The notes: generated by a model from the sequence alone, not told the origin. A stretch of 64,000 nt of DNA from Paenibacillus sp. YN15 (GCF_003285005.1 NZ_QMFA01000004.1:62001-126000), one strand, 5' to 3'; positions 17,060-28,975 are shown, numbered from the stretch's first letter. A program made the numbers and translations.

Positions 17060-18049
17060 CTACTTCTCCTCCGCCACTTCCGTCACCAGACCGGCGAACA
17101 GCGCATGGACGAATTGCTCCGAATCGAAGTCCTGCAGATCCGTCATCTTCTCGCCCAGCCCCACCAGCTTCACGGGGATGTTCATGTCCTGGCGGATGGC
17201 AATGACGATGCCGCCCTTGGACGTGCTGTCCAGCTTGGTCAGCACCAGCCCGGTCACGCCGCTTTTGTCGCCAAACAACCGGGCCTGCTGCAGGGCGTTC
17301 TGCCCGGTGTTGGCGTCCAGCACCAGCAGCACCTCATGGGGAGCGTCGGGAATTTCCCGCTTGATGACGCGGAAAATCTTGTTCAGCTCCTCCATCAGAT
17401 TGGACTTGTTCTGCATCCGTCCGGCTGTATCGCACAGCAGCACATCCGCCTGGCGTGTCTTCGCCGCCTGGATGGCGTCGAACATGACCGCCGCGGGGTC
17501 GGAGCCTGCCTGCTGCTTGATCACGTCCACGCCAACCCGCTGGCCCCATACCTCCAACTGCTCAATGGCCCCTGCCCGGAAGGTGTCTCCCGCGGCCATC
17601 AGCACCTTCTTGCCCTCCTGCTTGAAGCGGTGGGCCAGCTTGCCGATGGTGGTGGTTTTGCCTACGCCGTTGACGCCGACGAACAGGATCACCGTCAACC
17701 CGGAGGGAGCCATGGCCAGCGTGGCATCCCCTTCCTCATCCAGCAGCCCGATGAGCTTCTCGGACAGCACAGGCCGCAGATCGGAAGCCTCCTCGATCCG
17801 GCGCTTCTTCACTTCCGCCCGGAGCTCGTCCATCAGCTCCATCACCGTATTGACGCCCACATCGGCGCCGATGAGAATTTCCTCCAGCTCCTCGTAAAAC
17901 TCCTCGTCGATTTTCTTCCGGCGGACGAACAGGTCCTCCACCTTTTCCACAAAGGCATCCCGGGTTTTGGCCAGACCTTCCTTGAATACGGCGGTGACCG
18001 CTTCGGTTTTATTGGAAATGCTCTCCTTCAGTTTGCGAAAAAAGCTCAT
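17060..18049 (-). CDS. ftsY: Signal recognition particle receptor FtsY
   Basis: GTPase receptor that takes ribosome-nascent chain-SRP complexes to the membrane translocon. 329 residues, the usual length for Gram-positive FtsY, which lacks the long acidic A domain. The N-terminal N domain is helical. The G domain has the P-loop GVNGVGKTTT at 125-134, DTFRAGA at 155-161, DTAGR at 207-211 and TKLDSTSKGG. It is the last gene of rnc-smc-ftsY, with 36 bp between the smc stop and the ftsY ATG, and is presumably co-transcribed with smc. Confidence 0.97.
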   Translation of the reverse strand: MSFFRKLKESISNKTEAVTAVFKEGLAKTRDAFVEKVEDLFVRRKKIDEEFYEELEEILIGADVGVNTVMELMDELRAEVKKRRIEEASDLRPVLSEKLIGLLDEEGDATLAMAPSGLTVILFVGVNGVGKTTTIGKLAHRFKQEGKKVLMAAGDTFRAGAIEQLEVWGQRVGVDVIKQQAGSDPAAVMFDAIQAAKTRQADVLLCDTAGRMQNKSNLMEELNKIFRVIKREIPDAPHEVLLVLDANTGQNALQQARLFGDKSGVTGLVLTKLDSTSKGGIVIAIRQDMNIPVKLVGLGEKMTDLQDFDSEQFVHALFAGLVTEVAEEK

Positions 18050-18085
18050 GGTCTCCTCCTGGAGTCATAATAGATTTCTTACTTT

Positions 18086-21000
18086 CTAAGCCGATACCGC
18101 CGCTTCCTCCAGCTCCTCCAGACGGACGGAGACCAGCTTGGAGACGCCACCCTCCTCCATGGTGACGCCGTAAAGCACATCGGCCTCCTCCATGGTGCCC
18201 TTGCGGTGGGTGACCACAATAAACTGGGTCACATCCGAGAACTCCCGCAGATAACCGGCATACCGGGCCACATTGGCCTCGTCCAGAGCCGCCTCCACCT
18301 CATCCAGCACGCAGAAGGGCACCGGCTTCACGTGGAGAATGGCAAACAGCAGGGCAATCGCCGTCAACGCCCGTTCGCCGCCGGAGAGCAGCTGGAGATT
18401 CTGCGTTTTTTTGCCGGGAGGCTGGGCAATAATCTCGATGCCCGTGTCCAACGGCATAGCCGGGTCCACCAGAACCAGGTCGGCCCGTCCGCCGCCGAAC
18501 AGCTTGGCAAACACCACCGTAAAGTGGGAACGGATCTGGTCGAAGGTAGCCCGGAACCGCTTGGACATCTCCTCGTCCATCTCCCGGATCACCTGGTAGA
18601 GGGACGCCTTGGCATCCAGCAGGTCCTTCTTCTGGCCGCTTAAGAATTCGTAGCGCTCGCTGATTCTGGCGAACTCGTCGATAGCCCCCAGATTCACCTC
18701 GCCCAACCCGTGGATTTCCCGCTTCAGCTCCCGAACCTTGGCCTGGGCGGCAGGCACATCCTCCGGCGCCGGATAACGGGTCTTGGCCAGCTCATAGCTT
18801 AGCTCATACTCCTCGCCCAGCTTCTTCAGCAGATTGTCCAGCTCCACATCCAGCCGGTTCATCCGCACCTCCGTCTGGTGGAGATTCTCCTCCACCACCT
18901 TCAGAGCGTTGCGCTGCTCCCGGGTATGGTTCTCCTCTTCCTCCAGCTTCCGGTGCCATTCGGCCCGTGCCGCCCGCTTGAAATCCGTTTGTTCGGTGCA
19001 TTCCCGCTTCTTGATGGACAAATGGTTCAAAAGCTCCCGCTGCTTGACCATTTCCTCCTCATTCAACGCGATTTCCTGCTCCAGTTGGGCCACCATACGG
19101 CGGTTCTGCTCCAACTCCTCGGTCTGCACGGCAATATCCGAGCGCATCCGCTCCTCTTGGCCGGCCAGGGATTCCTTCTCCTGAGCAATGGAGGCCACCT
19201 TTACCTTCAGCTCCGTCAAGGTGCCCACCAGCTCTTCCTTGGCCAGCTCGCTTTGCTTGCGGGCCAGCTCCGCCTCGCGGATCGCCGCCTGCAGCTCCTT
19301 CTCCGCTTCCTCAAGGGCAGCGGCCTGCTCCAGGGCATGCTTTCTTTTTAGCGTAAACTCATCAGTTTCCAAAGATACCGCATCCCCGTCCTGGGCATGC
19401 AGCTCCATCTGCTCCTTGGCATGTACCCATTGCTTGTGCAAAGGAGCCGCCTCTGCCAGAAGCCGCTGCTCCTCGCCGCGTTTGGACTCACCTGCCTGGC
19501 GCAGCTCCTCCAGCCGGTCATTGTCCTTGACCAGCTCCACCTTCATGCCTTGGGCCTTGCGCCGCAGCTCGTTCAGCTGGCCGACAGAGTTCTTAATCTC
19601 CACGTCCAGCTCCTCAATCTGCCGCTGGCGGCCAAGAAGATTGGAGGATTTCTTCTGCAGGCTTCCTCCGGTCATGGAGCCGCCGGGATTCACCACATCC
19701 CCCTCCAAAGTAACCACCCGGTAGCGGTACTGGCAGCGGGCGGCAATCCGGTTGGCGTCCTCCAGACGCTCGGCCACAATCACATTGCCCAAGAGGCTGC
19801 CTACGATGTCGGCATATGCCGGGGCAAAGCTGACCAGATTAACGGCAAGTCCCACAAACCCGTCCAGGCCGGAGATAGAACGGACCTCATGATCCGGAAT
19901 GGAACGGGCACGGATAACGTCCAGGGGCAGGAAGGTCGCCCGTCCCAGCTGCTTGCGCTTCAAGAAGGCAATGGCCTCCCGGCCGTTGGCTTCATTCTCC
20001 ACCACTACGTGCTGCATGGCGCCGCCAAGAGCCGTTTCCATCGCCAGCTCCACCTGGGCCGGCACCTTCACCAGTTCCGCCACCGCGCCGTGAATGCCCC
20101 GCAGGCCGTCCATGGGACGGTTCTTCGCCTTCAGAACCTCCTTGACGCCATGCATAAAGCCGTCGTAATCATTTTGCATTTCCCGCATGGTGTCACGGCG
20201 TGAGGTCAGAGCGTCCAGCTTTTGCTCCCATTTGCGCACAGCGCCCTGAAGCTCCTCCAGAAGCCCCTGCCGCTCTCTCATGCTTTGGGAAAGCTGCAGG
20301 AACTGTCCGCGCAGCTCCTCGGACTCCTTCTGGACCACCGAAAGCTCCTCCTCCAGAGCGGACTTGCGCCGCTCCAGCTGGGCAAGCTCCTCCTTCCAGC
20401 GGGCCCGCTCCTCATCCAAACGGCCGCCCCGCCGGGTCAGGCTTTCGATCTGCTGCTCCGCGTAGCGGGCCTCATTCTTGGCCTGGGCCATCCGGTTTAG
20501 GGTATCCAGAAGCTCGCCCTTGAGCCGCTCCTCTTCATCGCTTTTGGTTCCGCCGGCAACTGCCAGCAGCTTCTCCTCTTCCTCCCGGAGAGCGCTTCTG
20601 GCCGATTCCAGACGTTCCTTCACATCCACCATGACCGCGGTAATCCGCGTAAGCTCCGCGCTTCTCTCCGCCAGGCGCTTCTCCTGGGCCGCCGTAACCT
20701 GCTCCATTTGCAGCCGGTTGGCCGCCAGGTTTTTGCTGCGCTCCCGCAGCACCTCGCCCTGGCCCTCGCATTTCTCAAACTCCTCGCTTAAAGTGAGCAG
20801 CGTCTCCTGCAGCTTCTGCAGCTCCTCATCAAGACGCCGGGTTTCCCACCGGTGGGTTTCCAGCTGGGCGTCATGGGCATTCACCACTGTGGCCAGCTCC
20901 AGCTGCTCCTTCTTCATGCCTTCCATCCTGGCATTGGTTTCCGACCACTGGCTGTAGATCTGGTCGATCTGGTGCACATAAACCGCAATTTCGCTGGCCT

Positions 21001-21667
21001 TCAGCACTTCCTTCAGTTCCTTGAACTTGACGGCCTTCCTGGATTGCTCCTGCAACGGGGCAATCTGGTCCTCCAGCTCCGAAACCAGGTCATGAATCCG
21101 CAGCAGATTCTGCTCCGTGTCCGCCAGCTTCCGCTCCGCCTCTTTCTTGCGGGATTTATATTTGACAATGCCGGAGGCCTCCTCAAAAATCCCTCTGCGG
21201 TCCTCCGACTTGGTGCTCAGAATTTCCTCAATCCGGCCCTGGCCGATAATGGAATAGGCCTCCTTGCCGATGCCCGTGTCCATAAACAGCTCGGTAATAT
21301 CCTTCAGGCGGCAGGCCTGCTTGTTGATGAGATATTCGCTGTCCCCGTTCCGGTGCACCCGGCGGGTAACCGTCACCTCGCTGTAGTCCAGGGGCAGCGC
21401 CCGGTCCTCATTGTCCAGGGTCAGGGAGACCTCGCTGAAGTTCACCGCCTTGCGGCCGTCGCTTCCGGCAAAAATAACATCCTCCATCTTGCCGCCCCGG
21501 AGGGACTTGGCGCTCTGTTCGCCCAGCACCCAGCGGATGCCGTCGGAAATATTGCTTTTGCCGCTGCCGTTGGGCCCGACCACCGCAGTAATGCCGCGGA
21601 CAAACTCCAGCTCCGTTTTGTCCGCAAAGGACTTAAAGCCCGCCAATTCGATACGCTTCAAAAACAT
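18086..21667 (-). CDS. smc: Chromosome segregation protein SMC
   Basis: 1193 residues, full length. ATPase that forms a ring with ScpA and ScpB and compacts and separates the chromosome. Walker A GPNGSGKSN at 31-39. Two long coiled coils (about 170-500 and 670-1020) flank a hinge near 510-660, which includes GLRGIHGAVAELV and VVTLEGDVVNPGGSMTGGS. The C-terminal signature LLSGGERALTAIALLFA and Walker B FCVLDEVEAALDEANV complete the head. ATG 21667 has GAGGTGAAC upstream. It lies between rnc and ftsY, the usual Bacillales order. Confidence 0.98.
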   Translation of the reverse strand: MFLKRIELAGFKSFADKTELEFVRGITAVVGPNGSGKSNISDGIRWVLGEQSAKSLRGGKMEDVIFAGSDGRKAVNFSEVSLTLDNEDRALPLDYSEVTVTRRVHRNGDSEYLINKQACRLKDITELFMDTGIGKEAYSIIGQGRIEEILSTKSEDRRGIFEEASGIVKYKSRKKEAERKLADTEQNLLRIHDLVSELEDQIAPLQEQSRKAVKFKELKEVLKASEIAVYVHQIDQIYSQWSETNARMEGMKKEQLELATVVNAHDAQLETHRWETRRLDEELQKLQETLLTLSEEFEKCEGQGEVLRERSKNLAANRLQMEQVTAAQEKRLAERSAELTRITAVMVDVKERLESARSALREEEEKLLAVAGGTKSDEEERLKGELLDTLNRMAQAKNEARYAEQQIESLTRRGGRLDEERARWKEELAQLERRKSALEEELSVVQKESEELRGQFLQLSQSMRERQGLLEELQGAVRKWEQKLDALTSRRDTMREMQNDYDGFMHGVKEVLKAKNRPMDGLRGIHGAVAELVKVPAQVELAMETALGGAMQHVVVENEANGREAIAFLKRKQLGRATFLPLDVIRARSIPDHEVRSISGLDGFVGLAVNLVSFAPAYADIVGSLLGNVIVAERLEDANRIAARCQYRYRVVTLEGDVVNPGGSMTGGSLQKKSSNLLGRQRQIEELDVEIKNSVGQLNELRRKAQGMKVELVKDNDRLEELRQAGESKRGEEQRLLAEAAPLHKQWVHAKEQMELHAQDGDAVSLETDEFTLKRKHALEQAAALEEAEKELQAAIREAELARKQSELAKEELVGTLTELKVKVASIAQEKESLAGQEERMRSDIAVQTEELEQNRRMVAQLEQEIALNEEEMVKQRELLNHLSIKKRECTEQTDFKRAARAEWHRKLEEEENHTREQRNALKVVEENLHQTEVRMNRLDVELDNLLKKLGEEYELSYELAKTRYPAPEDVPAAQAKVRELKREIHGLGEVNLGAIDEFARISERYEFLSGQKKDLLDAKASLYQVIREMDEEMSKRFRATFDQIRSHFTVVFAKLFGGGRADLVLVDPAMPLDTGIEIIAQPPGKKTQNLQLLSGGERALTAIALLFAILHVKPVPFCVLDEVEAALDEANVARYAGYLREFSDVTQFIVVTHRKGTMEEADVLYGVTMEEGGVSKLVSVRLEELEEAAVSA

Positions 21668-21920
21668 GTTGTGCGTTCACCTCACAGCTATTGTAACATA
21701 ACCCGTCCGTATGAAAATAGGCAGCCTTGCCTGTATTGCCCGGCTTTCCCGGACAGCTGAAACGGCGCTGGAGGCCCTATCCCTCTCGCTTGAGGTGCCG
21801 GCATCGCCTAAAGCCAAAGGGATAACACGAGGATAACGCCTGCGGCATTCCATGATGCCGTGCGTTTGTCAAGAGGTCGGTCAGCTTCCCCGCCTATATG
21901 CTCTTAAATATCCGCCGGTT

Positions 21921-22622
21921 TCAGCCATTCGTTCGCGCATCCAGTTGAGACAACGCCTTCGCCGCCGCCTCCTGCTCCGCTTCCTTCTTGGAGCGGCCGG
22001 TTCCTTGGCCGAGCAGACGCTCGTCCATCCACACCTCCGCCAGAAACTCCCTCTCATGGGCAGGCCCGCGTTCGTCCACAATCCGGTATTCCAAGGACGC
22101 GCTGCCCTGCTGCTGGACCAGCTCCTGGAGCTGGGTTTTGTAATCGGCCATCTGGCTTTTGCCTTCCCAGGAAATGTGCGGGAACATATGGGCCTGCAGG
22201 AAGGTCTGCACCGCCGCCAGCCCCTGATCCAAATACAAGGCCCCGATAAACGCCTCGAATACATCCGCCAAAAGCGCAGGGCGGGTTCTGCCGCCGGTCA
22301 TTTCCTCCCCTTTGCCCAAAAGCACAAATTCCCCGAAGCGCAAGGCCACCGCATGTGTCACCAGCGCAGGCTCGCAGACAATGGAGGCCCGCTGTTTGGT
22401 CAGCTCTCCCTCCGAGCGCTCCGGATACTTGGCATACAGGAACTCCGATACGGTCAATTCCAGCACCGCATCCCCGAGAAATTCCAGCCGCTCATTATCC
22501 CTGCTCGCCGTCATCCGGTGTTCGTTTACATAAGAAGAATGGGTAAACGCCTGCTTCAGCAGCTCCGGGTTGCGGAAAGCCACGCCCAGCTGCTTCTCCA
22601 GTTTTCGCAAATCACTTCCCAA
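21921..22622 (-). CDS. rnc: Ribonuclease III
   Basis: Cleaves double-stranded RNA, including rRNA precursors. 233 residues. The catalytic signature [14 protein letters not shown] lies at about 43-56, and a second acidic cluster, [19 protein letters not shown], supplies the other metal ligands. The C-terminal double-stranded RNA-binding domain runs from about 155 ([11 protein letters not shown] ... [18 protein letters not shown]). The start is a TTG at 22622 with GGGAGGG about 7 bases upstream. A terminator separates it from fabF, so it may have its own promoter within the 115 bp gap or rely on read-through. Confidence 0.96.
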   Translation of the reverse strand: MGSDLRKLEKQLGVAFRNPELLKQAFTHSSYVNEHRMTASRDNERLEFLGDAVLELTVSEFLYAKYPERSEGELTKQRASIVCEPALVTHAVALRFGEFVLLGKGEEMTGGRTRPALLADVFEAFIGALYLDQGLAAVQTFLQAHMFPHISWEGKSQMADYKTQLQELVQQQGSASLEYRIVDERGPAHEREFLAEVWMDERLLGQGTGRSKKEAEQEAAAKALSQLDARTNG

Positions 22623-22649
22623 GGTTAATCCCTCCCCGGTTCAATGAAA

Positions 22650-22691
22650 ACGCAAGCGGGATTGAGCCGCCTTGCAGCCCCCCGCTTGCGT
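22650..22691 (-). terminator. Terminator between fabF and rnc
   Basis: Perfect stem ACGCAAGCGGG / CCCGCTTGCGT; on the minus strand TTTTC follows. It lies 46 bp after the fabF stop and should end the fatty acid operon. Confidence 0.75.
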
Positions 22692-22737
22692 AATCGCGAA
22701 CCCGTATCTCATGCAGCCTGCCGTGTCCGGCAGTTGC

Positions 22738-23982
<1,245 letters not shown>

Positions 23983-24119
23983 TGTCGATCACCTCTATAT
24001 CCATCCGTTATCGTAAAAAAATGTAAATCAAGCCTTATCTATATGGAACTCCCTTCCCGTCCGGGAGGGGCCGTAACAGCATTCAATAGCGCTTTCAGGC
24101 GCGGGCAAACCAACGAGGA

Positions 24120-24156
24120 CAAGTCCCGTTGTTGTCTTCAGAACCAACGGGACTTG
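24120..24156 (-). promoter_or_regulatory. Intercistronic stem-loop between acpP and fabF
   Basis: Stem CAAGTCCCGTTG / CAACGGGACTTG, 12 bp perfect, with a 13 nt loop, 7 bp after the acpP stop. There is no U-run on the minus strand, so it is more likely an mRNA-stabilising 3' structure or weak attenuator than a full terminator. Confidence 0.65.
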
Positions 24157-24163
24157 ACGCTAC

Positions 24164-24397
24164 TTACGCATGAGATTTTATGTAATTCACTACTTCTCCC
24201 ACAGACGTAATTTTTTCTGCATCCTCATCGGAAATTTCCAGATCGAACTCGTCTTCGAGTTCCATCACCAATTCTACTACGTCGAGAGAATCAGCGCCCA
24301 GGTCATCTTTAAAAGAAGCTTCCAGGGTGACTTCTGCTTCATCCACCCCCAAGCGGTCGACGACGATTCGTTTTACACGATCCAAGATATCGGACAT
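24164..24397 (-). CDS. acpP: Acyl carrier protein
   Basis: 77 residues, the standard size. Carries growing acyl chains on a 4'-phosphopantetheine attached to Ser37 in the [12 protein letters not shown] motif. Highly acidic four-helix bundle. ATG 24397 is chosen because GAGGAGGTGAA lies 4-12 bases upstream and the product then begins [12 protein letters not shown]; an in-frame upstream start adds only three residues. It lies between fabG and fabF, as in other Bacilli. The coaD gene elsewhere in the window makes the prosthetic group precursor. Confidence 0.97.
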   Translation of the reverse strand: MSDILDRVKRIVVDRLGVDEAEVTLEASFKDDLGADSLDVVELVMELEDEFDLEISDEDAEKITSVGEVVNYIKSHA

Positions 24398-24483
24398 CCG
24401 GTTCACCTCCTCTTTGGTATTATACGAGAATTAAAATCAAAATGCCATATCCCGGGACAAAATATGTAAGTGTCGGGCTGAGC

Positions 24484-25227
24484 CTAGCCCATGTACATGC
24501 CGCCGTCCACATGCAGCGTCTGCCCAGTCAGATAAGAGGCGTCCTCCGACGCCAAAAAACGGACCACACGGGCGATCTCCTCGGGCTGTCCCATCCGGGA
24601 CAGGGGAATCTGGGGCAGGAGCGCCGCCTTCTGCTCCTCGGACAGCTTATCCGTCATATCTGTGGCAATAAAGCCCGGAGCCACCGCATTGACGGTGATT
24701 CCCCGGCTGGCCAGCTCCCTGGCCGATGCCTTGGTCAAGCCGATAACCCCTGCCTTGGCCGCCACATAGTTGGCCTGGCCGGGATTGCCCAAGGCGCCTA
24801 CCACCGATGAAATATTGATGATTCTGCCGGAGCGCTGCTTCATCATCGGCCGGGTAACCGCCTTGATGCAGTTAAACACGCCCTTCAGGTTGGTGTTGAT
24901 TACCTGGTCGAATTCCTCTTCCTTCATCCGCATAATCAGGTTGTCCCGGGTAATCCCGGCATTATTCACCAGGATATCGATCCGCCCGAGGGCTTCGATG
25001 GCCTGGCTGACCATGTGCTCCGCCTCCGCGGCGCTTCCCACATCCGCCTTGATGGCAATGGCGCGCCGGCCCAGGCCTTCGATCTCGCGGGCAACGGCGT
25101 TTGCCGCTTCCTCGCTGCCGGCATAGTTCACGGCCACATCGGCGCCTGCCGCCGCCAGCTCCAGGGCAATGGCCCGGCCGATGCCCCGGGACGCCCCGGT
25201 GACAAGAGCAGTTTTACCGGATAGCAT
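24484..25227 (-). CDS. fabG: 3-oxoacyl-ACP reductase
   Basis: NADPH-dependent reduction of beta-ketoacyl-ACP in fatty acid elongation. 247 residues. Cofactor motif [12 protein letters not shown] at 10-21, NNAGITRDN, catalytic Ser in NISSVVG and YVAAK as the Tyr/Lys pair, ending in [14 protein letters not shown] 25227 follows AGGAGGAATCGCTT. It lies 21 bp after fabD and 86 bp before acpP, so it is within the same operon. Confidence 0.96.
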   Translation of the reverse strand: MLSGKTALVTGASRGIGRAIALELAAAGADVAVNYAGSEEAANAVAREIEGLGRRAIAIKADVGSAAEAEHMVSQAIEALGRIDILVNNAGITRDNLIMRMKEEEFDQVINTNLKGVFNCIKAVTRPMMKQRSGRIINISSVVGALGNPGQANYVAAKAGVIGLTKASARELASRGITVNAVAPGFIATDMTDKLSEEQKAALLPQIPLSRMGQPEEIARVVRFLASEDASYLTGQTLHVDGGMYMG

Positions 25228-25248
25228 AAGCGATTCCTCCTAACGAAA

Positions 25249-26175
25249 CTATAAATTGAGTGCGCCGATGGCCTCCAGGCTGTTCAGGGAATAAGCGGCG
25301 ACCCCTTTGTCCGTTTTCTTGATGAGACCCGCCAGCACGCTGCCGGAGCCGATCTCGATGAAGGTATCCACACCCTGGGCGATCAGCCAGGCAACGGTAT
25401 CCTCCCACAGAACGGGGGAATACACCTGCTCCACCAGCAGCCTGCGGATATCCTCCGGCTCCGTAACCGGACGGGCGGTCACATTGGCCACCACCGGAAC
25501 CTCGGCTTTGGCAAGGGGAAGGGTTGCCAGCACTTCGGCCAGCTTTTCCGCCGCAGGCTTCATCAGGGAGGAGTGGAAGGGTCCGCTGACCTCCAGCGGA
25601 ATCACCCGCTTGGCTCCCGCCTCCTTGCCCCGCTCCGCCACGGCGGCCACTCCCTCCTTGGTGCCGGAGACCACAATCTGTCCCGGGCAGTTGAGATTGG
25701 CCAGCTCCACGGCTCCCACCGAGCCGCTGACCTCGGCGCACAGGGCGGCCAGCGCTTCCCGGCTTGCGCCCAGGGTAGCGGCCATAGCTCCTTGACCTCC
25801 GGGTACCGCCTGCTCCATCAGGAGGCCGCGGGCCCGCACGGTGCGGATGGCGTCCTCGGCGCTTAACGCCCCGGCCACAGCCAGGGCGCTGTATTCACCC
25901 AGACTGTGCCCGGCCACAAAATCGGGGCGGATGCCCTTCTCCCGGAAGGCCTGGTACAGGGCCAGGCTGGTAGCCACCAGCGCCGGCTGGGTATTGGCGG
26001 TTTGCTTCAATTGCTCCTCAGGCCCGCCGAAGATCAGCTCCGTCAGCGGAAACCCCAGCACCCGGTCCGCCAGCTCGTAAACCTGCCTCGCTCCGGCATG
26101 GGCCTCATACGCGTCCTTGCCCATCCCAACGGCCTGGGCTCCCTGGCCGGGAAACACAAATGCAATCTTTCCCAT
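25249..26175 (-). CDS. fabD: Malonyl-CoA:ACP transacylase
   Basis: Transfers malonyl from CoA to ACP. 308 residues from ATG 26175, which has AAGGAGTGGCGATA upstream. The start MGKIAFVFPGQGAQAVGMGK is canonical. The nucleophile Ser91 lies in GHSLGEYSALA, and the partner His in SGPFHSSLMKPAAEKL. Between fabH and fabD lies a 118 bp gap with a large stem-loop and a run of ten G/C, the only long gap between plsX and fabG. Confidence 0.96.
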   Translation of the reverse strand: MGKIAFVFPGQGAQAVGMGKDAYEAHAGARQVYELADRVLGFPLTELIFGGPEEQLKQTANTQPALVATSLALYQAFREKGIRPDFVAGHSLGEYSALAVAGALSAEDAIRTVRARGLLMEQAVPGGQGAMAATLGASREALAALCAEVSGSVGAVELANLNCPGQIVVSGTKEGVAAVAERGKEAGAKRVIPLEVSGPFHSSLMKPAAEKLAEVLATLPLAKAEVPVVANVTARPVTEPEDIRRLLVEQVYSPVLWEDTVAWLIAQGVDTFIEIGSGSVLAGLIKKTDKGVAAYSLNSLEAIGALNL

Positions 26176-26221
26176 TATCGCCACTCCTTATCAGTCAAAC
26201 TAAATATCTGGGGGGGGGGCT

Positions 26222-26272
26222 CCCCCAAAAGTAGTCGGATTACGCTACAGAGCTTTGCTTCACTTTTGGGGG
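26222..26272 (-). promoter_or_regulatory. Stem-loop between fabH and fabD
   Basis: Perfect 11 bp stem CCCCCAAAAGT / ACTTTTGGGGG enclosing a 29 nt loop, directly next to a homopolymer of ten G (26210-26219, C on the coding strand). No U-run. It may be an mRNA processing or attenuation structure within the operon. Confidence 0.55.
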
Positions 26273-26293
26273 TCTATTTTTGGGGGAACGGTT

Positions 26294-27283
26294 TTACCAG
26301 CGGAGCGCTGCGGCTCCCCAGGTCAAGCCGCCGCCGAAGCCCACCAGCACCACACAATCCCCGGGCTTAAGCCGGCCTTCCTCATCGGCCTCCGCCAAGG
26401 CAAGGGGAATGGAGGCGGCGGATATATTGCCGTATTTGTGCAGATTGATCATGCACTTCTCCTCCGGCAGATTCAGCCGGTGCACGGCGGATTGAATAAT
26501 GCGGATATTGGCCTGATGAGGCACCAAGAGATCAATGTCGGACTTCTCCAGCCCCGCCTTGCGCAACGCCTCTTCGGCGGCATTGCCCATGATGCGCACG
26601 GCGAATTTGAATACCTCGCTGCCCGCCATATAAATGTAGTGCTGCTTATTATCCACCGTGCTTTGGGAGGAGGGCATCCGGGAGCCGCCGCCGGCCAGCT
26701 TCAAGAGCTCACCGCCGGAGCCGTCCGCCCCCAGCTCGAAGGACAGGAAGCCGCGGCCCTCCGGCACCTCGCCCAGCACCACCGCGCCCGCGCCGTCGCC
26801 GAACAGGATGCAGGTGTTGCGGTCGGTGTAGTCGGTAATCTTGGACAGGCATTCCGCCCCGATGACCAGCGCTTTCTTGTACATGCCGGTGGCAATGAAA
26901 TTGGAGGCGCTGGCCAGACCGTAGATAAAGCCGGAGCAGGCGGCGGACAGGTCAAAAGCCGCCGCTTTCTTCGCGCCCAGCCGGTTCTGGAGAATGCAGG
27001 CCGTGGACGGAAAAGCGGAATCGGGGGTTATGGTAGCCACGATGATCAAATCCAGATCCTCGGGGGCAACATTGGCATTTTTGAGGGCCACCAGCGCCGC
27101 TTCATAAGCCAGATCGGAGGAGGCTTCATCCTCACGGGCAATATGGCGCTCCTTCATACCGGTGCGGGTGACGATCCATTCGTCGTTGGTTTCCACCATT
27201 TTTTCCAAATCGGCATTGGTAAGAATCTTCTCCGGCACGTATTTGCCTGTGCCCAGAATTCCTACAGCTTTCATGTTCATCAT
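26294..27283 (-). CDS. fabH: Beta-ketoacyl-ACP synthase III
   Basis: Starts fatty acid synthesis by condensing acetyl- or branched acyl-CoA with malonyl-ACP. 329 residues. Active-site Cys116 in [14 protein letters not shown], His in [13 protein letters not shown] and Asn in [11 protein letters not shown] complete the triad. The ATG at 27283 overlaps the plsX stop by one base (TAATG), with GGGAG 7 bases upstream, indicating translational coupling. In branched-chain-rich organisms like Paenibacillus this enzyme usually prefers iso/anteiso primers; this is not readable here. Confidence 0.96.
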   Translation of the reverse strand: MMNMKAVGILGTGKYVPEKILTNADLEKMVETNDEWIVTRTGMKERHIAREDEASSDLAYEAALVALKNANVAPEDLDLIIVATITPDSAFPSTACILQNRLGAKKAAAFDLSAACSGFIYGLASASNFIATGMYKKALVIGAECLSKITDYTDRNTCILFGDGAGAVVLGEVPEGRGFLSFELGADGSGGELLKLAGGGSRMPSSQSTVDNKQHYIYMAGSEVFKFAVRIMGNAAEEALRKAGLEKSDIDLLVPHQANIRIIQSAVHRLNLPEEKCMINLHKYGNISAASIPLALAEADEEGRLKPGDCVVLVGFGGGLTWGAAALRW

Positions 27284-28281
27284 TATTCTGCTCCCTTCCT
27301 GTTGGCGATCTCGGATGAAATAGCGCCTACCAGGTTATGTTCCAGAGCCAGCCGCGTCTGGCGGACCCCGTTCTTCACGGCCAACGCATCGGAGGAGCCG
27401 TGGCTTTTCATCACCAGCCCCTTCAATCCCAACAGCGGCGCGCCGCCATGCTCCTTGTAATCCAGCTTCTTCTTAAAGCTGCTTAAGCCCGGCTTCAGCA
27501 CCGCTGCCGCCAGCTTGCTCAGGAAGGACTTGGTGAATTCCTCCTTCAGCACGGAGAAAATCGCGCCCGCCGTCCCCTCCAGAGACTTCAACAGGATATT
27601 GCCCACAAAGCCGTCGCAAACCAGCACGTCGCATTCCGCCTGCAGCACATCCCTGGCCTCCACATTGCCGACAAAGTGGATCGGCGCTTCCTTCAAAAGC
27701 GGATACGCCGCCTTGGTCAGCTCATTGCCCTTGGCCGCTTCCGTGCCCACGTTCAGCAGGCCTACCCGCGGCTTCGCCATGCCATGGACCGCCTGCCGGT
27801 ACATGCTGCCCATAATGGCGTATTGCAGCAGATTTTCCGGAGTGGCATCCATATTGGCGCCCAAGTCCAGGGCAAGCACTCCCTTGCCGTCCATAGTAGG
27901 AATCATCGGCGCCAGCGCAGGGCGCTCAATGCCCTCCATACGCCCCACAACCAGAAGGCCCGTTGCCATAAGGGCTCCGGTATTGCCGGCGGAAATCATG
28001 GCGTCCGCTTCATTTTCCTTCACCAGACGGCCGGCCACCACCATGGAGGAGTCCTTTTTGCGGCGCACCGCCTTCACCGGCTCATCCTCCGCCTCCACCA
28101 CTTCCGAGGCATGCCGGATGCTCAAATTGGACGGCAGCTCCGGCAGCAGGGCTCGGATGGCATCCTCCGGACCCACCAGAATAATCGACGTATCCGGCCA
28201 TTCCTTGGCCGCCGCAAGCGCGCCCTCCACCACTGCCTTGGGAGCATGGTCCCCGCCCATGGCATCAATTGCGATCCGCAT
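27283..28281 (-). CDS. plsX: Phosphate acyltransferase PlsX
   Basis: Makes acyl-phosphate from acyl-ACP for phospholipid synthesis. 332 residues from ATG 28281 (AAGGGGG upstream), beginning [20 protein letters not shown], which is canonical. Other family motifs are [57 protein letters not shown] and [15 protein letters not shown]. It overlaps the 3' end of fapR by 17 bp and the fabH start by one base, so it is firmly inside the FapR operon. Confidence 0.97.
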   Translation of the reverse strand: MRIAIDAMGGDHAPKAVVEGALAAAKEWPDTSIILVGPEDAIRALLPELPSNLSIRHASEVVEAEDEPVKAVRRKKDSSMVVAGRLVKENEADAMISAGNTGALMATGLLVVGRMEGIERPALAPMIPTMDGKGVLALDLGANMDATPENLLQYAIMGSMYRQAVHGMAKPRVGLLNVGTEAAKGNELTKAAYPLLKEAPIHFVGNVEARDVLQAECDVLVCDGFVGNILLKSLEGTAGAIFSVLKEEFTKSFLSKLAAAVLKPGLSSFKKKLDYKEHGGAPLLGLKGLVMKSHGSSDALAVKNGVRQTRLALEHNLVGAISSEIANRKGAE

Positions 28282-28894
28282 CCCGTAATCCCCCTTCGTC
28301 CGCTTCCCCCGGTATGGCAATCGGCATGGCTTCCTCCGACTGCCGTTCTTTATAGGAGTGGTAAATCAGAAACCGCCCCTCAAACACCAAATCATCCTGC
28401 ACGTAGCTCTTAACCTCCACCCGCGCCTTTCCCTTGGACAAGGAGAGCACATACGCCTTGGCAATAACCCGTTCCCCCAGCTTCACCGTCCGGATAAAAC
28501 GGATATCCGCCGACGCCGTCAACGCCACCTCGTCATTGATCACCGCTACCGCCAGGGAGTTAGCCTGGGAAAAAATATGGTGCCCCCGGGCGATCCGGTT
28601 GCGCAAAAACACATGCTCCTCGCGGATTTCAAATATGGAAATGCCGCTTTTGTCCAACTGCAAATCAATAACCTCGCCGATAACCTCATCGGGTCCGATA
28701 GAGCGCACCTGGTCATAGGATTGCTCGGCCATGGCCTTGATCCGCTCCCGCAGCTCGGGAATCCCCAGCTCCAGCCGGTCCAGCCGGATGGTCTGGATGC
28801 TGACATGGAAGGCCTTCATCAGCTCTTCATCCGTCACAAATGGGTTTTCCTTTATCAATAGCGCCAGCTGCTCCTGGCGTTCACGCTTGGGCAT
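28265..28894 (-). CDS. fapR: Transcription factor FapR
   Basis: Represses fatty acid and phospholipid genes and is released by malonyl-CoA. 209 residues. The N-terminal helix-turn-helix includes [20 protein letters not shown], then the linker [17 protein letters not shown]. The C-terminal hotdog-fold effector domain follows ([57 protein letters not shown]). It overlaps plsX. The ribosome binding site is weak (AAGGCGG is too far upstream), but the start gives the standard FapR N-terminus. A FapR box lies about 80 bp upstream, so autoregulation is likely. Confidence 0.96.
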   Translation of the reverse strand: MPKRERQEQLALLIKENPFVTDEELMKAFHVSIQTIRLDRLELGIPELRERIKAMAEQSYDQVRSIGPDEVIGEVIDLQLDKSGISIFEIREEHVFLRNRIARGHHIFSQANSLAVAVINDEVALTASADIRFIRTVKLGERVIAKAYVLSLSKGKARVEVKSYVQDDLVFEGRFLIYHSYKERQSEEAMPIAIPGEADEGGLRDADRN

Positions 28895-28975
28895 CCGTAC
28901 GATGGCGCAACACCGCCTTCTTCAACTTTCCATTCCTGCACCCGGTCTATACGTATTGCACTTTGCTATGTAGTT

